Assembly: GCA_035378845.1 (NCBI GenBank)
Contig: DAOSUP010000022.1
Span: forward strand, 1 to 21,308
Direction: 5' to 3'
Origin: JAKOUL01 sp035378845
GTDB taxonomy: Bacteria; Dictyoglomota; Dictyoglomia; Dictyoglomales; Dictyoglomaceae
Length of the DNA: 21,308 nt
Part shown: positions 14,323 to 21,183 of the stretch, in pieces
Position numbering within the stretch: position 1 is the stretch's first letter
Layout of the letters: the number at the start of each line of letters is the position of its first letter
Made by a program: the position numbers and the translations under genes
The notes under the pieces: generated by a model
What the model saw: only the letters and a program-made list of their open reading frames with translations
Database searches by the model: none
Told to the model about the DNA's origin: nothing

Positions 14323-15618
14323 CTAAAATCTTTTTAGAAGTTTTAATCCAAGAGCAGTCCTTGGTGCAAAGCCAGGCCAATAAGTATGCTCTGGTTTAGG
14401 ATTTCCATCGGAATCCAAAGCATATACACCTTGCGAAGCCTCTTCAACCTTTACATTTATGTATTTTTCAAGATTTTTATCTTTTTTAAGATAAAGTCCC
14501 AAAAAGGCAGTTGCAAAATGCTGATTAATATTATTTATCATTCTTTCATTCCAGATAGGTTCTCCCCATCTTAGATAATCATCTGCGGTTTTTGCTTCCT
14601 CAAAAGGTGGATTAGGTGCAATATTATGGCGAGCATTTTCGTAAATAAGAAAATATCTTGGTGAATTTACTGTTGATTCAAAAAGTTTTACTATACTATC
14701 AAAACCAGCAACATCGTCATGAGTACCTGCTACCCAAAAAGTTGGAATTGTAATTTTAGCTAAAGCAGTTTTCGTCCAAAATCCAAATTCTCCTCCCCAT
14801 GGAGCAAAAAGTACACATGCCTTTACTCTGGGATCACCTCGCAAGGTTTTCTCTTCAAGTACAAAATCACCAACGCCATTAGTAAATCTTAATAAAATAG
14901 AGGAATATCCTGCTCCTATGGTTCTTAAAGCACCATAACCTCCCATAGAATAACCAATCAATCCAACATTATTAGGATCATATAAATCTTTCCAGAAGGA
15001 GTCTTCTTTCACCAGTTTTTCTAAAGAATCTATTACAAATATTTGATCTAAAGATCTATTTATCAAAGTGCTTGAAAATGGACCCACATCATTATAAGTA
15101 GATTCGGTATGGTCAATACTTATTACAACATACCCTTTAGAAGCCAAGTTTTCAGCTAAATAACTCATAATATATCTTGATCCTGTATATCCATGAGAGA
15201 TAATAACTAAAGGATAAGGCGTCTTTTCTTTTAGTGGTGAGGCATCCCGAACTGCTCTACCTAAGATTTCTAAAGGATATGCTTTAGAATTAGCATCTTT
15301 CTTAAAATATATAACATATTTAGTAATCTCTTTTTCTCCCTCATGCAGTTTAGCAGGATACCAAACTTCCACAGTTAATTCCCTATCATATAAAGGATTA
15401 GGATTATCAGCGCTTATACGCACTACATCTAATTGGTTTTTATTAACAAAAGTCAGAGTCTTTACTCCTACAGAATATGCTCCTCTTTTTGCAAGTTCAG
15501 GAGCTTGTGGTACTAAATCTCCTACTATAAATTTATTTGAGAGATCTCCAGTATCTGCCATTCCAAGACACATGCTTAACACCATTCCTACCACAAGAAG
15601 AAATAGAAATTTTTTCAT
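14323..15618 (-). CDS. Secreted alpha/beta hydrolase (PAF-acetylhydrolase/dienelactone-hydrolase like)
   Basis: A 431-residue serine hydrolase, probably an esterase acting outside the cytoplasm. A signal peptide or anchor spans 1-22; Cys17 lies near its end, but the LSMC context is not a good lipobox. The catalytic set is Ser224 in GYSMG, an Asp in GTHDD (299-302 region) and His331 in ARHNIAP; the oxyanion region is SHGYTG (141-146). Overall order resembles PAF acetylhydrolase-like enzymes. I start at ATG 15618 with GGGGG seven bases upstream; a TTG 15 bases earlier overlaps that site. It sits between the lacI gene and the sugar importer, in the same direction, so a role in removing ester groups from imported or external sugars is plausible but unproven. 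Confidence 0.82.
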   Translation of the reverse strand: MKKFLFLLVVGMVLSMCLGMADTGDLSNKFIVGDLVPQAPELAKRGAYSVGVKTLTFVNKNQLDVVRISADNPNPLYDRELTVEVWYPAKLHEGEKEITKYVIYFKKDANSKAYPLEILGRAVRDASPLKEKTPYPLVIISHGYTGSRYIMSYLAENLASKGYVVISIDHTESTYNDVGPFSSTLINRSLDQIFVIDSLEKLVKEDSFWKDLYDPNNVGLIGYSMGGYGALRTIGAGYSSILLRFTNGVGDFVLEEKTLRGDPRVKACVLFAPWGGEFGFWTKTALAKITIPTFWVAGTHDDVAGFDSIVKLFESTVNSPRYFLIYENARHNIAPNPPFEEAKTADDYLRWGEPIWNERMINNINQHFATAFLGLYLKKDKNLEKYINVKVEEASQGVYALDSDGNPKPEHTYWPGFAPRTALGLKLLKRF

Positions 15619-15631
15619 CCTTATTACCCCC
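15612..15631 (-). repeat. Translation-start repeat shared with the first permease gene
   Basis: Twenty bases including GGGGG, the ATG and the first codons are identical to 12892-12911 in front of the MalF-type permease. Similarity continues upstream with one gap into the remains of the hairpin arm, showing that the hydrolase start region was copied from a binding-protein/permease junction. Confidence 0.8.
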
Positions 15632-15749
15632 AATTATTAAGATAGGAGAAGGATACCTTATTGTTATATACATCTGGCATTACTAACATTAATGCATTAA
15701 TTGTTTCATAGGTATATAGTTCGTAGCTAATAGGTGGAATCCTTTTCAT
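15624..15749 (-). pseudogene. Remnant of a second sugar-binding-protein gene
   Basis: A 41-codon frame starts at ATG 15749 after a strong GGAGGTGAT site. Its first 33 residues match residues 375-407 of the intact binding protein in 25 positions (shared blocks RIPPI, LYTYE, VMPDVYNNK). The start codon is fused directly to that internal segment, so about 373 codons are missing; the true C-terminus (about 18 codons) and one arm of the following hairpin are also gone, and the frame then runs through intergenic-type sequence to a TAA in the hydrolase ribosome-binding region. Short matching words at both joins suggest microhomology-mediated deletions. It may still be translated as a 41-residue peptide, but function is unlikely. 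Confidence 0.85.
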
Positions 15750-15773
15750 CTTCTCTTTGATCACCTCCCCATT
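15741..15773 (-). repeat. Leader repeat, copy A
   Basis: Counterpart of 14288-14320 (29 of 33 identical). It directly follows the lacI stop region and carries the GGAGGTGAT site and the ATG of the truncated binding-protein gene. Confidence 0.75.
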
Positions 15774-15801
15774 AAATAGTACTTTTTTAAATAGTACTTT
15801 T
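15772..15801. repeat. 15-bp tandem repeat at the lacI 3' end
   Basis: TTAAATAGTACTTTT occurs twice in direct succession (15772-15786 and 15787-15801). The second copy contains the last lacI codons and stop; the first duplicates them after the stop. It is a recent-looking slippage or repair product next to the rearranged binding-protein remnant. Confidence 0.85.
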
Positions 15802-16794
15802 TCGTACAATTAACTCCTCAGGAATAACAATCTTTAAAATAGGCCCATAGGGCATCTGAATTTTCTGATAAAGGTGATCTACAGCAACCCTTCCTAAGGT
15901 TTCTCTAAAAACTTTCATTGTAGTAAGAGGGGGATCTAAAAGACTTGCCATGTCAATATCATCGTTGCCAACAACAGAAATATCTTCAGGAATTTTTAGC
16001 CCCTTCTCTTTTATTGCTCTCATAGCTCCTATAGCCGAGTTATCATTGGTGCAATAAACAGCAGTGAACTTTTTACCCCTTTTGAGAAGCTCCATCATAG
16101 CCCTATAACCACCTTCAGGAAGAAGGTCACTATACGCCACAAGGTCAGGATTTAGTGGCTTTCCTAATTTGTATAAAGCATAATAAAATCCAGCTGCTCT
16201 TTGTATCACATCATACTGATTTTGAGGACCATCTATAAAGGCAATCTTATCATGTTTCTGAGAAAGGAATTTCGCTACCTTAACTGCCCCCTCAAAACCA
16301 TCTGTACTTATGGAATCCACTTCTAAATCTGGGAAATAATCTTCCATTATTACCGATGGGATAGAAAATTTCAAAATCTCTTCAACTAATTTTTGATTGG
16401 AAAGGTTTACTAGTAATAAAGCGTCTACTCCAAGATTCTTAATCTTAAAAACAACTTCAGGAATCTCATCATCAGTGTTAGGAACAACAGTATAGACTAA
16501 TTTTCCTCCTAATTCTTCAACTCTTTTTTGGGCACCTCTTAAAATCTTTGAAAAATAAACATTTTGGGTAGGATCATTCTCAAGCTCCCGGATTACAAAT
16601 CCAACGGTCCCTAAAACACCTTTTTTCTTGAGTTCAAATTCATATCCTAAACTAATTGCGGTTTTTAATACTTTTTCTTTTAATTCCTCATTAACATTAT
16701 CTGCCTTATTCATCACCCTTGAAACAGTCCCTATAGAAACCCCCGCCTTTTCCGCTATGTTCTTTATAGTTACCTTTTTCTTTTTTCTCGGCAT
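15787..16794 (-). CDS. LacI-family transcriptional regulator
   Basis: A 335-residue repressor. The helix-turn-helix with hinge helix lies at 8-58 (VTIKNIAEKAGVSIGTVSRV, then a LKEKVLKTA-type helix), followed by a periplasmic-binding-protein-like effector domain (about 62-335) that contains the family's GNDDIDMASLLDPPLTTM stretch. The start has GAGGGG seven bases upstream. It is first in the minus-strand sugar operon and diverges from the GH42 beta-galactosidase gene, so it very probably controls both, with a sugar as inducer. Its own promoter contains half of an 11-bp inverted repeat, suggesting autoregulation. The last codons are duplicated beyond the stop by a tandem repeat. Confidence 0.93.
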   Translation of the reverse strand: MPRKKKKVTIKNIAEKAGVSIGTVSRVMNKADNVNEELKEKVLKTAISLGYEFELKKKGVLGTVGFVIRELENDPTQNVYFSKILRGAQKRVEELGGKLVYTVVPNTDDEIPEVVFKIKNLGVDALLLVNLSNQKLVEEILKFSIPSVIMEDYFPDLEVDSISTDGFEGAVKVAKFLSQKHDKIAFIDGPQNQYDVIQRAAGFYYALYKLGKPLNPDLVAYSDLLPEGGYRAMMELLKRGKKFTAVYCTNDNSAIGAMRAIKEKGLKIPEDISVVGNDDIDMASLLDPPLTTMKVFRETLGRVAVDHLYQKIQMPYGPILKIVIPEELIVRKSTI

Positions 16795-16824
16795 AATTCT
16801 ACCCCTCTATAAATCTTTGCAAAA

Positions 16825-16853
16825 ATTATATATAATATTTATGAAATTGTCAA
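16825..16853 (-). promoter_or_regulatory. Consensus promoter of lacI and the sugar operon
   Basis: Minus strand: TTGACA (16853-16848), 17-base spacer, TATAAT (16830-16825), a perfect match to the housekeeping consensus. The start would lie about 20-25 bases before the lacI ATG. Because it is so strong it probably needs repression. Confidence 0.88.
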
Positions 16854-16890
16854 TGAAAAAAATTGAAAAATTAAAAGTAAATTTCATAAA
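16838..16890. promoter_or_regulatory. Candidate LacI operator pair
   Basis: TTTATGAAATT (16838-16848) and its exact inverse AATTTCATAAA (16880-16890) have centres 42 bases apart, four turns of B-DNA. The first lies in the spacer and touches the -35 box of the lacI promoter; the second lies ahead of the GH42 gene, just before a TTGTCA that may be its -35 box. Each arm has a partial internal symmetry (TTT, ATG, AAA), so each may be a separate dimer site. Binding is inference. Confidence 0.55.
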
Positions 16891-16970
16891 ACTTTTTGTC
16901 AGAATAGCATGCTAAAATAATGTGATAAGATTTAAAGAATAGACCAAAAATTAAAAAGGGAGGTTGAAAA

Positions 16971-19022
16971 ATGATAAACCCAAGGCTTCCTTACATTTGG
17001 TATGGTGGAGATTACAATCCTGAACAGTGGGAAAAAGAGGTATGGAAGGAAGATGCAAGACTTTTTAAGCTTGCCAATATCAACGTGGCTACAGTAAATG
17101 TATTTTCATGGTCTTTAATTCAGCCTGCAGAAGATATCTATAATTTTTCAATGCTTGATGAGATCATTGAGAATCTCTGGAAAAATGGAATTTATGTATG
17201 CCTTGCTACATCTACAGCCTCTCAGCCTCATTGGATGTCTGTAAAATATCCAGAAGTCCTTCCTGTGGATATAAATGGACTCAAAAAAGGTCATGGTGGA
17301 AGAGTAAATTTCTGCCCTAATAGTAAAGTATATAGGAATTTTGCTGTAAAACTTGTGGAGAAACTTGCAGAAAGATATGCCCACCATCCTGCAGTATTAA
17401 TCTGGCACATTGCAAATGAGTATGGTAATTATTGTTATTGTGATAATTGTGCCAAAGCATTTAGAGAATGGCTTAAAAAGAAATATAAGACATTAGAAGA
17501 GCTAAATAAAAGATGGTATACTGCTTTTTGGGGACAAACCTATGATGATTGGGATGAGATTTCAACTCCAACCTTAAGAAATGTCATGTTCTATCATTGG
17601 ATGACAGGAAGACTTCAAACAGCAGCTCAAGGCATGGTCCTTGATTACTATAGATTTATGTCTGAAAGTATCCTTGATTGCTACAAAGCAGAATATGAAG
17701 CTATAAAGAAGTATAATCCTAATATCCCAGTAACTACAAATCTTATGGGCGCTTTTAAACCTCTAAATTATTTTGAGTGGGCTAAATATATGGATGTGGT
17801 TTCCTGGGATAGTTACCCAACCTATGATGAAGACTACATATCTGTTGCTTTTAAGCATGATCTCATGAGAGGGATTAAACAAGGTAAACCATTCATGCTT
17901 ATGGAGCAAACACCAACCCAAACCAATTGGCACCCCTATTCTTATATAAAGAGACCAAAAGTTATGAGACTTCAAAGCTACCAAGCAGTAGCCCATGGAG
18001 CAGATACTGTAATGTTTTTCCAGCTTAGACAGTCCAAAGGTGGACCAGAAAAATTCCATGGTGCAGTAATCTCCCATGCAGGACATGAAAACACAAGATC
18101 CTTCAAGGAAATAAAAGAACTTGGAGAAGAATTGAAAAAGTTAGGAGATAGTGTCCTTGACGGAACCCTAAAATCTCAAGTAGCAGTACTTTTTGACTGG
18201 GAAAACTGGTGGGCTCTTGAAAATGCTCAAGGTCCAAGCATAGCAATAAACTATGTAAAAGGAGTAGAAAATTATTACAGAACTCTATTTGAAAATCAAT
18301 TAGGGGTAGATGTCATTGGAGTAGAAGATGATTTTAAAAAATATAAGTTGATTGTAGCACCTCTTTTATATATGACTAAAGAAGAAGTAGCAAATAAAAT
18401 AAAGGATTATGTAAAAGATGGCGGAGTTTTTGTCACTACCACATTAAGTGGCATTGTAGATGAAAATGATCTGGTAATCTTAGGAGGATATCCAGGACTT
18501 CTAAAAGATCTCTTAGGCATATGGGTAGAGGAGTTTGATGCCCTTCCACCAGAAATTAAGAATGAAATTGTTATAAATGAAGAATTTAAAAAAGAATTTC
18601 CTAAGGGAAGTTATGAAAGTAATATTACATTTGATGTAATTCATCTTGAAAAAGATTCGGCAAAAGCTATAGGATTCTACAAAAAAGACTACTATAAGGG
18701 AACTCCTTGTGTTACAGTAAATAAATATGGCAATGGCTATGCTTACTATGTGGGAACTTTTGCATCTCAAGAATTTCTAAAAGATTTTGTACAATATATC
18801 TCTAAAGTCCATAATATAAAACCTTTATTTAAAGATGTCCCCTATGGCGTTGAAATCACCCAAAGAGTAAAGAGTGGAAAAGTTTTTACCTTTGTCCTTA
18901 ATCACTCAGAAGAAATTAAGACTGTAGATATAGGGACAAAGAAAAAAGATCTTCTTACAGGGAAAGAGTATGAAGGAAATATTGAAATCCATCCAAGAGA
19001 GGTGTTAATTTTAGAAGGGTAA
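16971..19022 (+). CDS. GH42 beta-galactosidase with zinc-binding cysteine cluster
   Basis: A 683-residue cytoplasmic beta-galactosidase. The barrel domain carries acid/base Glu150 in HIANEYG and nucleophile Glu312 in LMEQTP. Cys115 with Cys155, Cys157 and Cys160 (CYCDNC) reproduce the structural zinc site of the Thermus-type enzyme, at nearly the same positions. The trimerisation domain follows (about 395-610) and a small beta domain ends the chain. No signal peptide, so it acts on imported sugar. GGGAGGT precedes the ATG. It is divergent from lacI and next to the sugar importer, which supports regulated galactoside use. It ends at a strong terminator. It shares only family-level resemblance with the GH42 at 132, which lacks the zinc cysteines. 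Confidence 0.95.
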   Translation: MINPRLPYIWYGGDYNPEQWEKEVWKEDARLFKLANINVATVNVFSWSLIQPAEDIYNFSMLDEIIENLWKNGIYVCLATSTASQPHWMSVKYPEVLPVDINGLKKGHGGRVNFCPNSKVYRNFAVKLVEKLAERYAHHPAVLIWHIANEYGNYCYCDNCAKAFREWLKKKYKTLEELNKRWYTAFWGQTYDDWDEISTPTLRNVMFYHWMTGRLQTAAQGMVLDYYRFMSESILDCYKAEYEAIKKYNPNIPVTTNLMGAFKPLNYFEWAKYMDVVSWDSYPTYDEDYISVAFKHDLMRGIKQGKPFMLMEQTPTQTNWHPYSYIKRPKVMRLQSYQAVAHGADTVMFFQLRQSKGGPEKFHGAVISHAGHENTRSFKEIKELGEELKKLGDSVLDGTLKSQVAVLFDWENWWALENAQGPSIAINYVKGVENYYRTLFENQLGVDVIGVEDDFKKYKLIVAPLLYMTKEEVANKIKDYVKDGGVFVTTTLSGIVDENDLVILGGYPGLLKDLLGIWVEEFDALPPEIKNEIVINEEFKKEFPKGSYESNITFDVIHLEKDSAKAIGFYKKDYYKGTPCVTVNKYGNGYAYYVGTFASQEFLKDFVQYISKVHNIKPLFKDVPYGVEITQRVKSGKVFTFVLNHSEEIKTVDIGTKKKDLLTGKEYEGNIEIHPREVLILEG

Positions 19023-19064
19023 GAGGAAAAGCTCAAGTATATATATTGTAAGAAAATATCAGAG

Positions 19065-19106
19065 AAATCCCTACTCATTTTGTTATTAATGGGTAGGGAT
19101 TTTGTT
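19065..19106 (+). terminator. Terminator after the GH42 beta-galactosidase
   Basis: A 14-bp stem with one G-T pair (19065-19078 with 19089-19102) and a 10-base loop ends in TTTTGTTAT. It lies 43 bases after the stop codon. Confidence 0.85.
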
Positions 19107-19107
19107 A

Positions 19108-19437
19108 TGTATTTTGCCTAAATTTATCTTAGGCAGTAAAATATATAATAAACTCATAAGGAAAGACTTTTATAATCCTGAAAATCTTACAAAACTTGGA
19201 CTTAATGAAATGCAGATCAAAGCAGTGATGTATGTAAAGGAAAAAGGAAGGATAACCCTTGCCGATTTTAAAGAGCTTTCACCTAATGTTTCTGAAAAAA
19301 CACTTTACCGAGATTTGCAGGAATTAGTCAATAAGTCTATACTTCGTCAAATTGGAGATAAAAAGGGTAGAAAATATGAATTGTCAAAATAGACATTTAT
19401 TGGACATTTCGGACATATTTCGGACATTTATCAGACA
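19108..19437 (+). pseudogene. Truncated HTH regulator tail (AlbA_2/COG2865-like)
   Basis: The frame encodes a C-terminal winged-helix segment: LGLNEMQIKAVMYVKEKGRI, then a second helix pair ending in ...SEKTLYRDLQELVNKSILRQIG and GRKYELSK. This resembles the end of predicted transcriptional regulators that carry an N-terminal AlbA_2 ATP-binding domain, which is missing. There is no sensible start codon (only a TTG inside the preceding terminator, or late Met codons). After a TAG at 19390-19392 the same frame continues as TFIGHFGHISDIYQT to a TAA, similar to repetitive tails I recall from this group, so the TAG is probably an inactivating change. Together with 19441-19746 it forms a block of decayed genes. 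Confidence 0.65.
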
Positions 19438-19438
19438 T
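19391..19438 (+). repeat. GACAT repeat cluster
   Basis: Five RGACAT words occur at 19391, 19402, 19411, 19422 and 19433 with spacing 11, 9, 11 and 11 bases (consensus near GGACATTTATC). They look like iterons, but the frame in which they encode GH/SDI repeats continues the HTH regulator tail, so a coding origin is the simpler explanation. Confidence 0.6.
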
Positions 19439-19440
19439 AA

Positions 19441-19527
19441 AGAATTGATCATGTATTTGCTAAGAGAAATGAGATAGCACAAAAGTTGATGGAGCTTGCT
19501 TATCACATTTATGGAAAGGGAGCTTGA
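19441..19527 (+). pseudogene. Unrecognised 28-codon gene fragment
   Basis: Between in-frame stops (TAA 19438-19440 and TGA 19525-19527) the sequence encodes a helical, protein-like stretch RIDHVFAKRNEIAQ followed by KLMELAYHIYGKGA. It has no start codon near its beginning and shares its frame with the next fragment. I cannot name the parent gene. Confidence 0.4.
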
Positions 19528-19746
19528 AGCTGGGGTTCTTGTTCTCCAAAAAATAATTTAAGTTTTTCATGGCGTCTTATTATGGCTCCTTTACGTGTGA
19601 TAGATTTTGTTGTGGTTCATGAGCTTGTTCATTTGGAAGAGAAAAACCATTCAAAATCTTTCTGGAATAAGGTTAAATTGCTTATGCCAGATTATGAAAA
19701 GCAAAAAGACTGGCTAAAAGAGAACTCTTACTTATTAAGATTATAA
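19528..19746 (+). pseudogene. C-terminal fragment of a YgjP/DUF45-type metallopeptidase
   Basis: Seventy-two codons from just after a TGA to TAA 19744-19746 match the C-terminal third of the YgjP-like (DUF45) zinc-peptidase-fold family. The hallmark WGSCS motif opens the fragment, followed by LSFSWRLIMAP, the zinc motif HELVH (fragment residues 31-35) with the third histidine in NHSK, and the ending FWNKVKLLMPDY...WLKENSYLL. Complete members are about 230 residues; the N-terminal portion and start codon are absent. The catalytic motif is intact, so decay is through truncation. Genes of this family often accompany type I restriction systems, which suits the neighbouring AlbA_2-like tail. Confidence 0.8.
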
Positions 19747-19789
19747 GTTCTCTTCCATCTACCTGTACTTTAGAGATATATTACTTCTC

Positions 19790-19820
19790 AAAAAAATGAT
19801 AAGCTATATGACAAATAGCT
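19790..19820 (-). terminator. Terminator of the MFS transporter gene
   Basis: On the minus strand AGCTAT (19820-19815) pairs with ATAGCT (19807-19802) around a 7-base loop, and a run of seven Ts follows shortly after (19796-19790). The stem is short but position and T-run suit the gene ending at 19831. Confidence 0.5.
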
Positions 19821-19830
19821 AAAGTATGTC

Positions 19831-21183
19831 CTACGGATTTTCCCTCTCTCCTATCATCATCTCTTTTAATTCATTAAGTTTCTCATATAATCTTTTTATA
19901 TCCTTTTCAAAGAGGAAGACAAGGACAAAGAGCAAAATTCCACAAGGATACCAAAAGAGAGAGGAGACAGCAAGGGAGTAATCAAGTCTTGAGTATTTTA
20001 TTATATCAATTGCCTGTTCTGGAGGTACCACAAGATTTACATTGGCAAGAATCCCACCAATATACCTTCCAATACCTGTCCCTATGGAATCAGTAAGATT
20101 AAATATGGAGAATATAGAGGATCTATTTTCAGGTACGTTTACATTCATAAGCATCATTTTTACATTAGGTCCTGTTAAAGAAGCAAAGAAACTTGCAAGG
20201 GTACCTATGGAAGCAAAAAGGGTAAAAGATTTTGTAGGAATCCATGCAAAAAGAGCATATGCAAGAGCAGCTCCAATTATTGTAGTTATAGCACAGAAAA
20301 GAGGAGTATATCTGGGCTTCCTTTTATACAAAGCTCCACCTAAAAAGCCTCCCGCAAGGACTCCAAGAAGATTCCCTATTCCAAAGAGGGCATAAATGAT
20401 TGTTGCCTCACCCTGAGAAAGTCCTCTCTTCCCCACAAGAAAAGCAATAAGGAAGTAAGGGATTGCTCCCCATGGTATAGTTCCTGCAATTCCTTGTAAG
20501 AAGAGAAAAAGATTTGTTTTTATCTTCACAAGATTGACATAATCTTTTATATTTATTGTTCTTGGATATACATAACCTGCTTTTATAAGTTCATCAATTC
20601 CCTTTTCAGCAGATCCTCTTTTTATATCGGGAATAAAAAAGAGATATGCTAAGGCAAGAAACCAATCAGGGGCTGATACTACTATAAAAGGTAATCTAAA
20701 ATTCATTGTGGATTGATAAACAGTACTTGCCACAATAACTCCAGCAAGTACTCCTAAGGATAAAGAGGAGGCTACAATAGATGCCGCTTTTCCTCTTTCC
20801 TCTTCTGGAAAAAGATCACTAACAATAGAAAAAGCAAGAGGGAATACTACTCCAATTCCAATTCCTGTAAGGACTCTGAGGATAAAAAACTGAGTCCAGG
20901 TTCTTGCAAAAGCTGTAAGAAAACAGGGGATCTCTCCAACAAGAACTCCAAGGACAAAAAGAGTTTTCCTATTTACCTTATCTCCAAAATATCCCCAAAA
21001 GAGAGAGATGCAAGCTCCAAATATGGTAAAAACAAGTCCAAGCATTCCCAGATCGTTAAAATTTACATTGTACTCTTTCATAATTTGGTCCATAAAAGGT
21101 GACATAACCAATTGATCTGCATTAAGAAAAACCATAATTAAAACGATGAGAACTAATGCAAGGTTTCTTAGTCCTCTACTCAT
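19831..21183 (-). CDS. Major facilitator superfamily transporter
   Basis: A 450-residue inner-membrane secondary transporter with about 12 hydrophobic segments and a charged C-terminal tail (EKDIKRLYEKLNELKEM). The loop between segments 2 and 3 has the MFS signature GYFGDKVNRKTL (64-75), and a weaker copy (GFLGGALYKRKPRY) occurs in the second half, as expected from internal duplication. The segment RVLTGIGIGVVFPLAFSIVSDLFPEEERGKA (about 103-133) matches the second conserved MFS block. The start has GGGGGGA upstream. Substrate cannot be told; similarity in style is to sugar-phosphate/anion or multidrug-type carriers. It appears monocistronic. Confidence 0.9.
   Translation of the reverse strand: MSRGLRNLALVLIVLIMVFLNADQLVMSPFMDQIMKEYNVNFNDLGMLGLVFTIFGACISLFWGYFGDKVNRKTLFVLGVLVGEIPCFLTAFARTWTQFFILRVLTGIGIGVVFPLAFSIVSDLFPEEERGKAASIVASSLSLGVLAGVIVASTVYQSTMNFRLPFIVVSAPDWFLALAYLFFIPDIKRGSAEKGIDELIKAGYVYPRTINIKDYVNLVKIKTNLFLFLQGIAGTIPWGAIPYFLIAFLVGKRGLSQGEATIIYALFGIGNLLGVLAGGFLGGALYKRKPRYTPLFCAITTIIGAALAYALFAWIPTKSFTLFASIGTLASFFASLTGPNVKMMLMNVNVPENRSSIFSIFNLTDSIGTGIGRYIGGILANVNLVVPPEQAIDIIKYSRLDYSLAVSSLFWYPCGILLFVLVFLFEKDIKRLYEKLNELKEMMIGERENP

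Noticed and set aside
15750..15809. Longer form of the 41-codon remnant starting at an upstream in-frame codon
   Set aside because: The extra codons lie over the lacI 3' end, the tandem repeat and the ribosome-binding site; ATG 15749 is the start matched by the duplicated leader.
19391..19438. GACAT repeats as plasmid-type iterons or a CRISPR fragment
   Set aside because: Units are only 9-11 bases, without spacers of CRISPR length, no replication gene is near, and the repeats are explained by the coding pattern of the truncated regulator tail.
20042..20395. 117-codon plus-strand frame opposite the MFS transporter
   Set aside because: Antisense to membrane segments of a clear MFS gene; its composition follows from the complementary hydrophobic codons.
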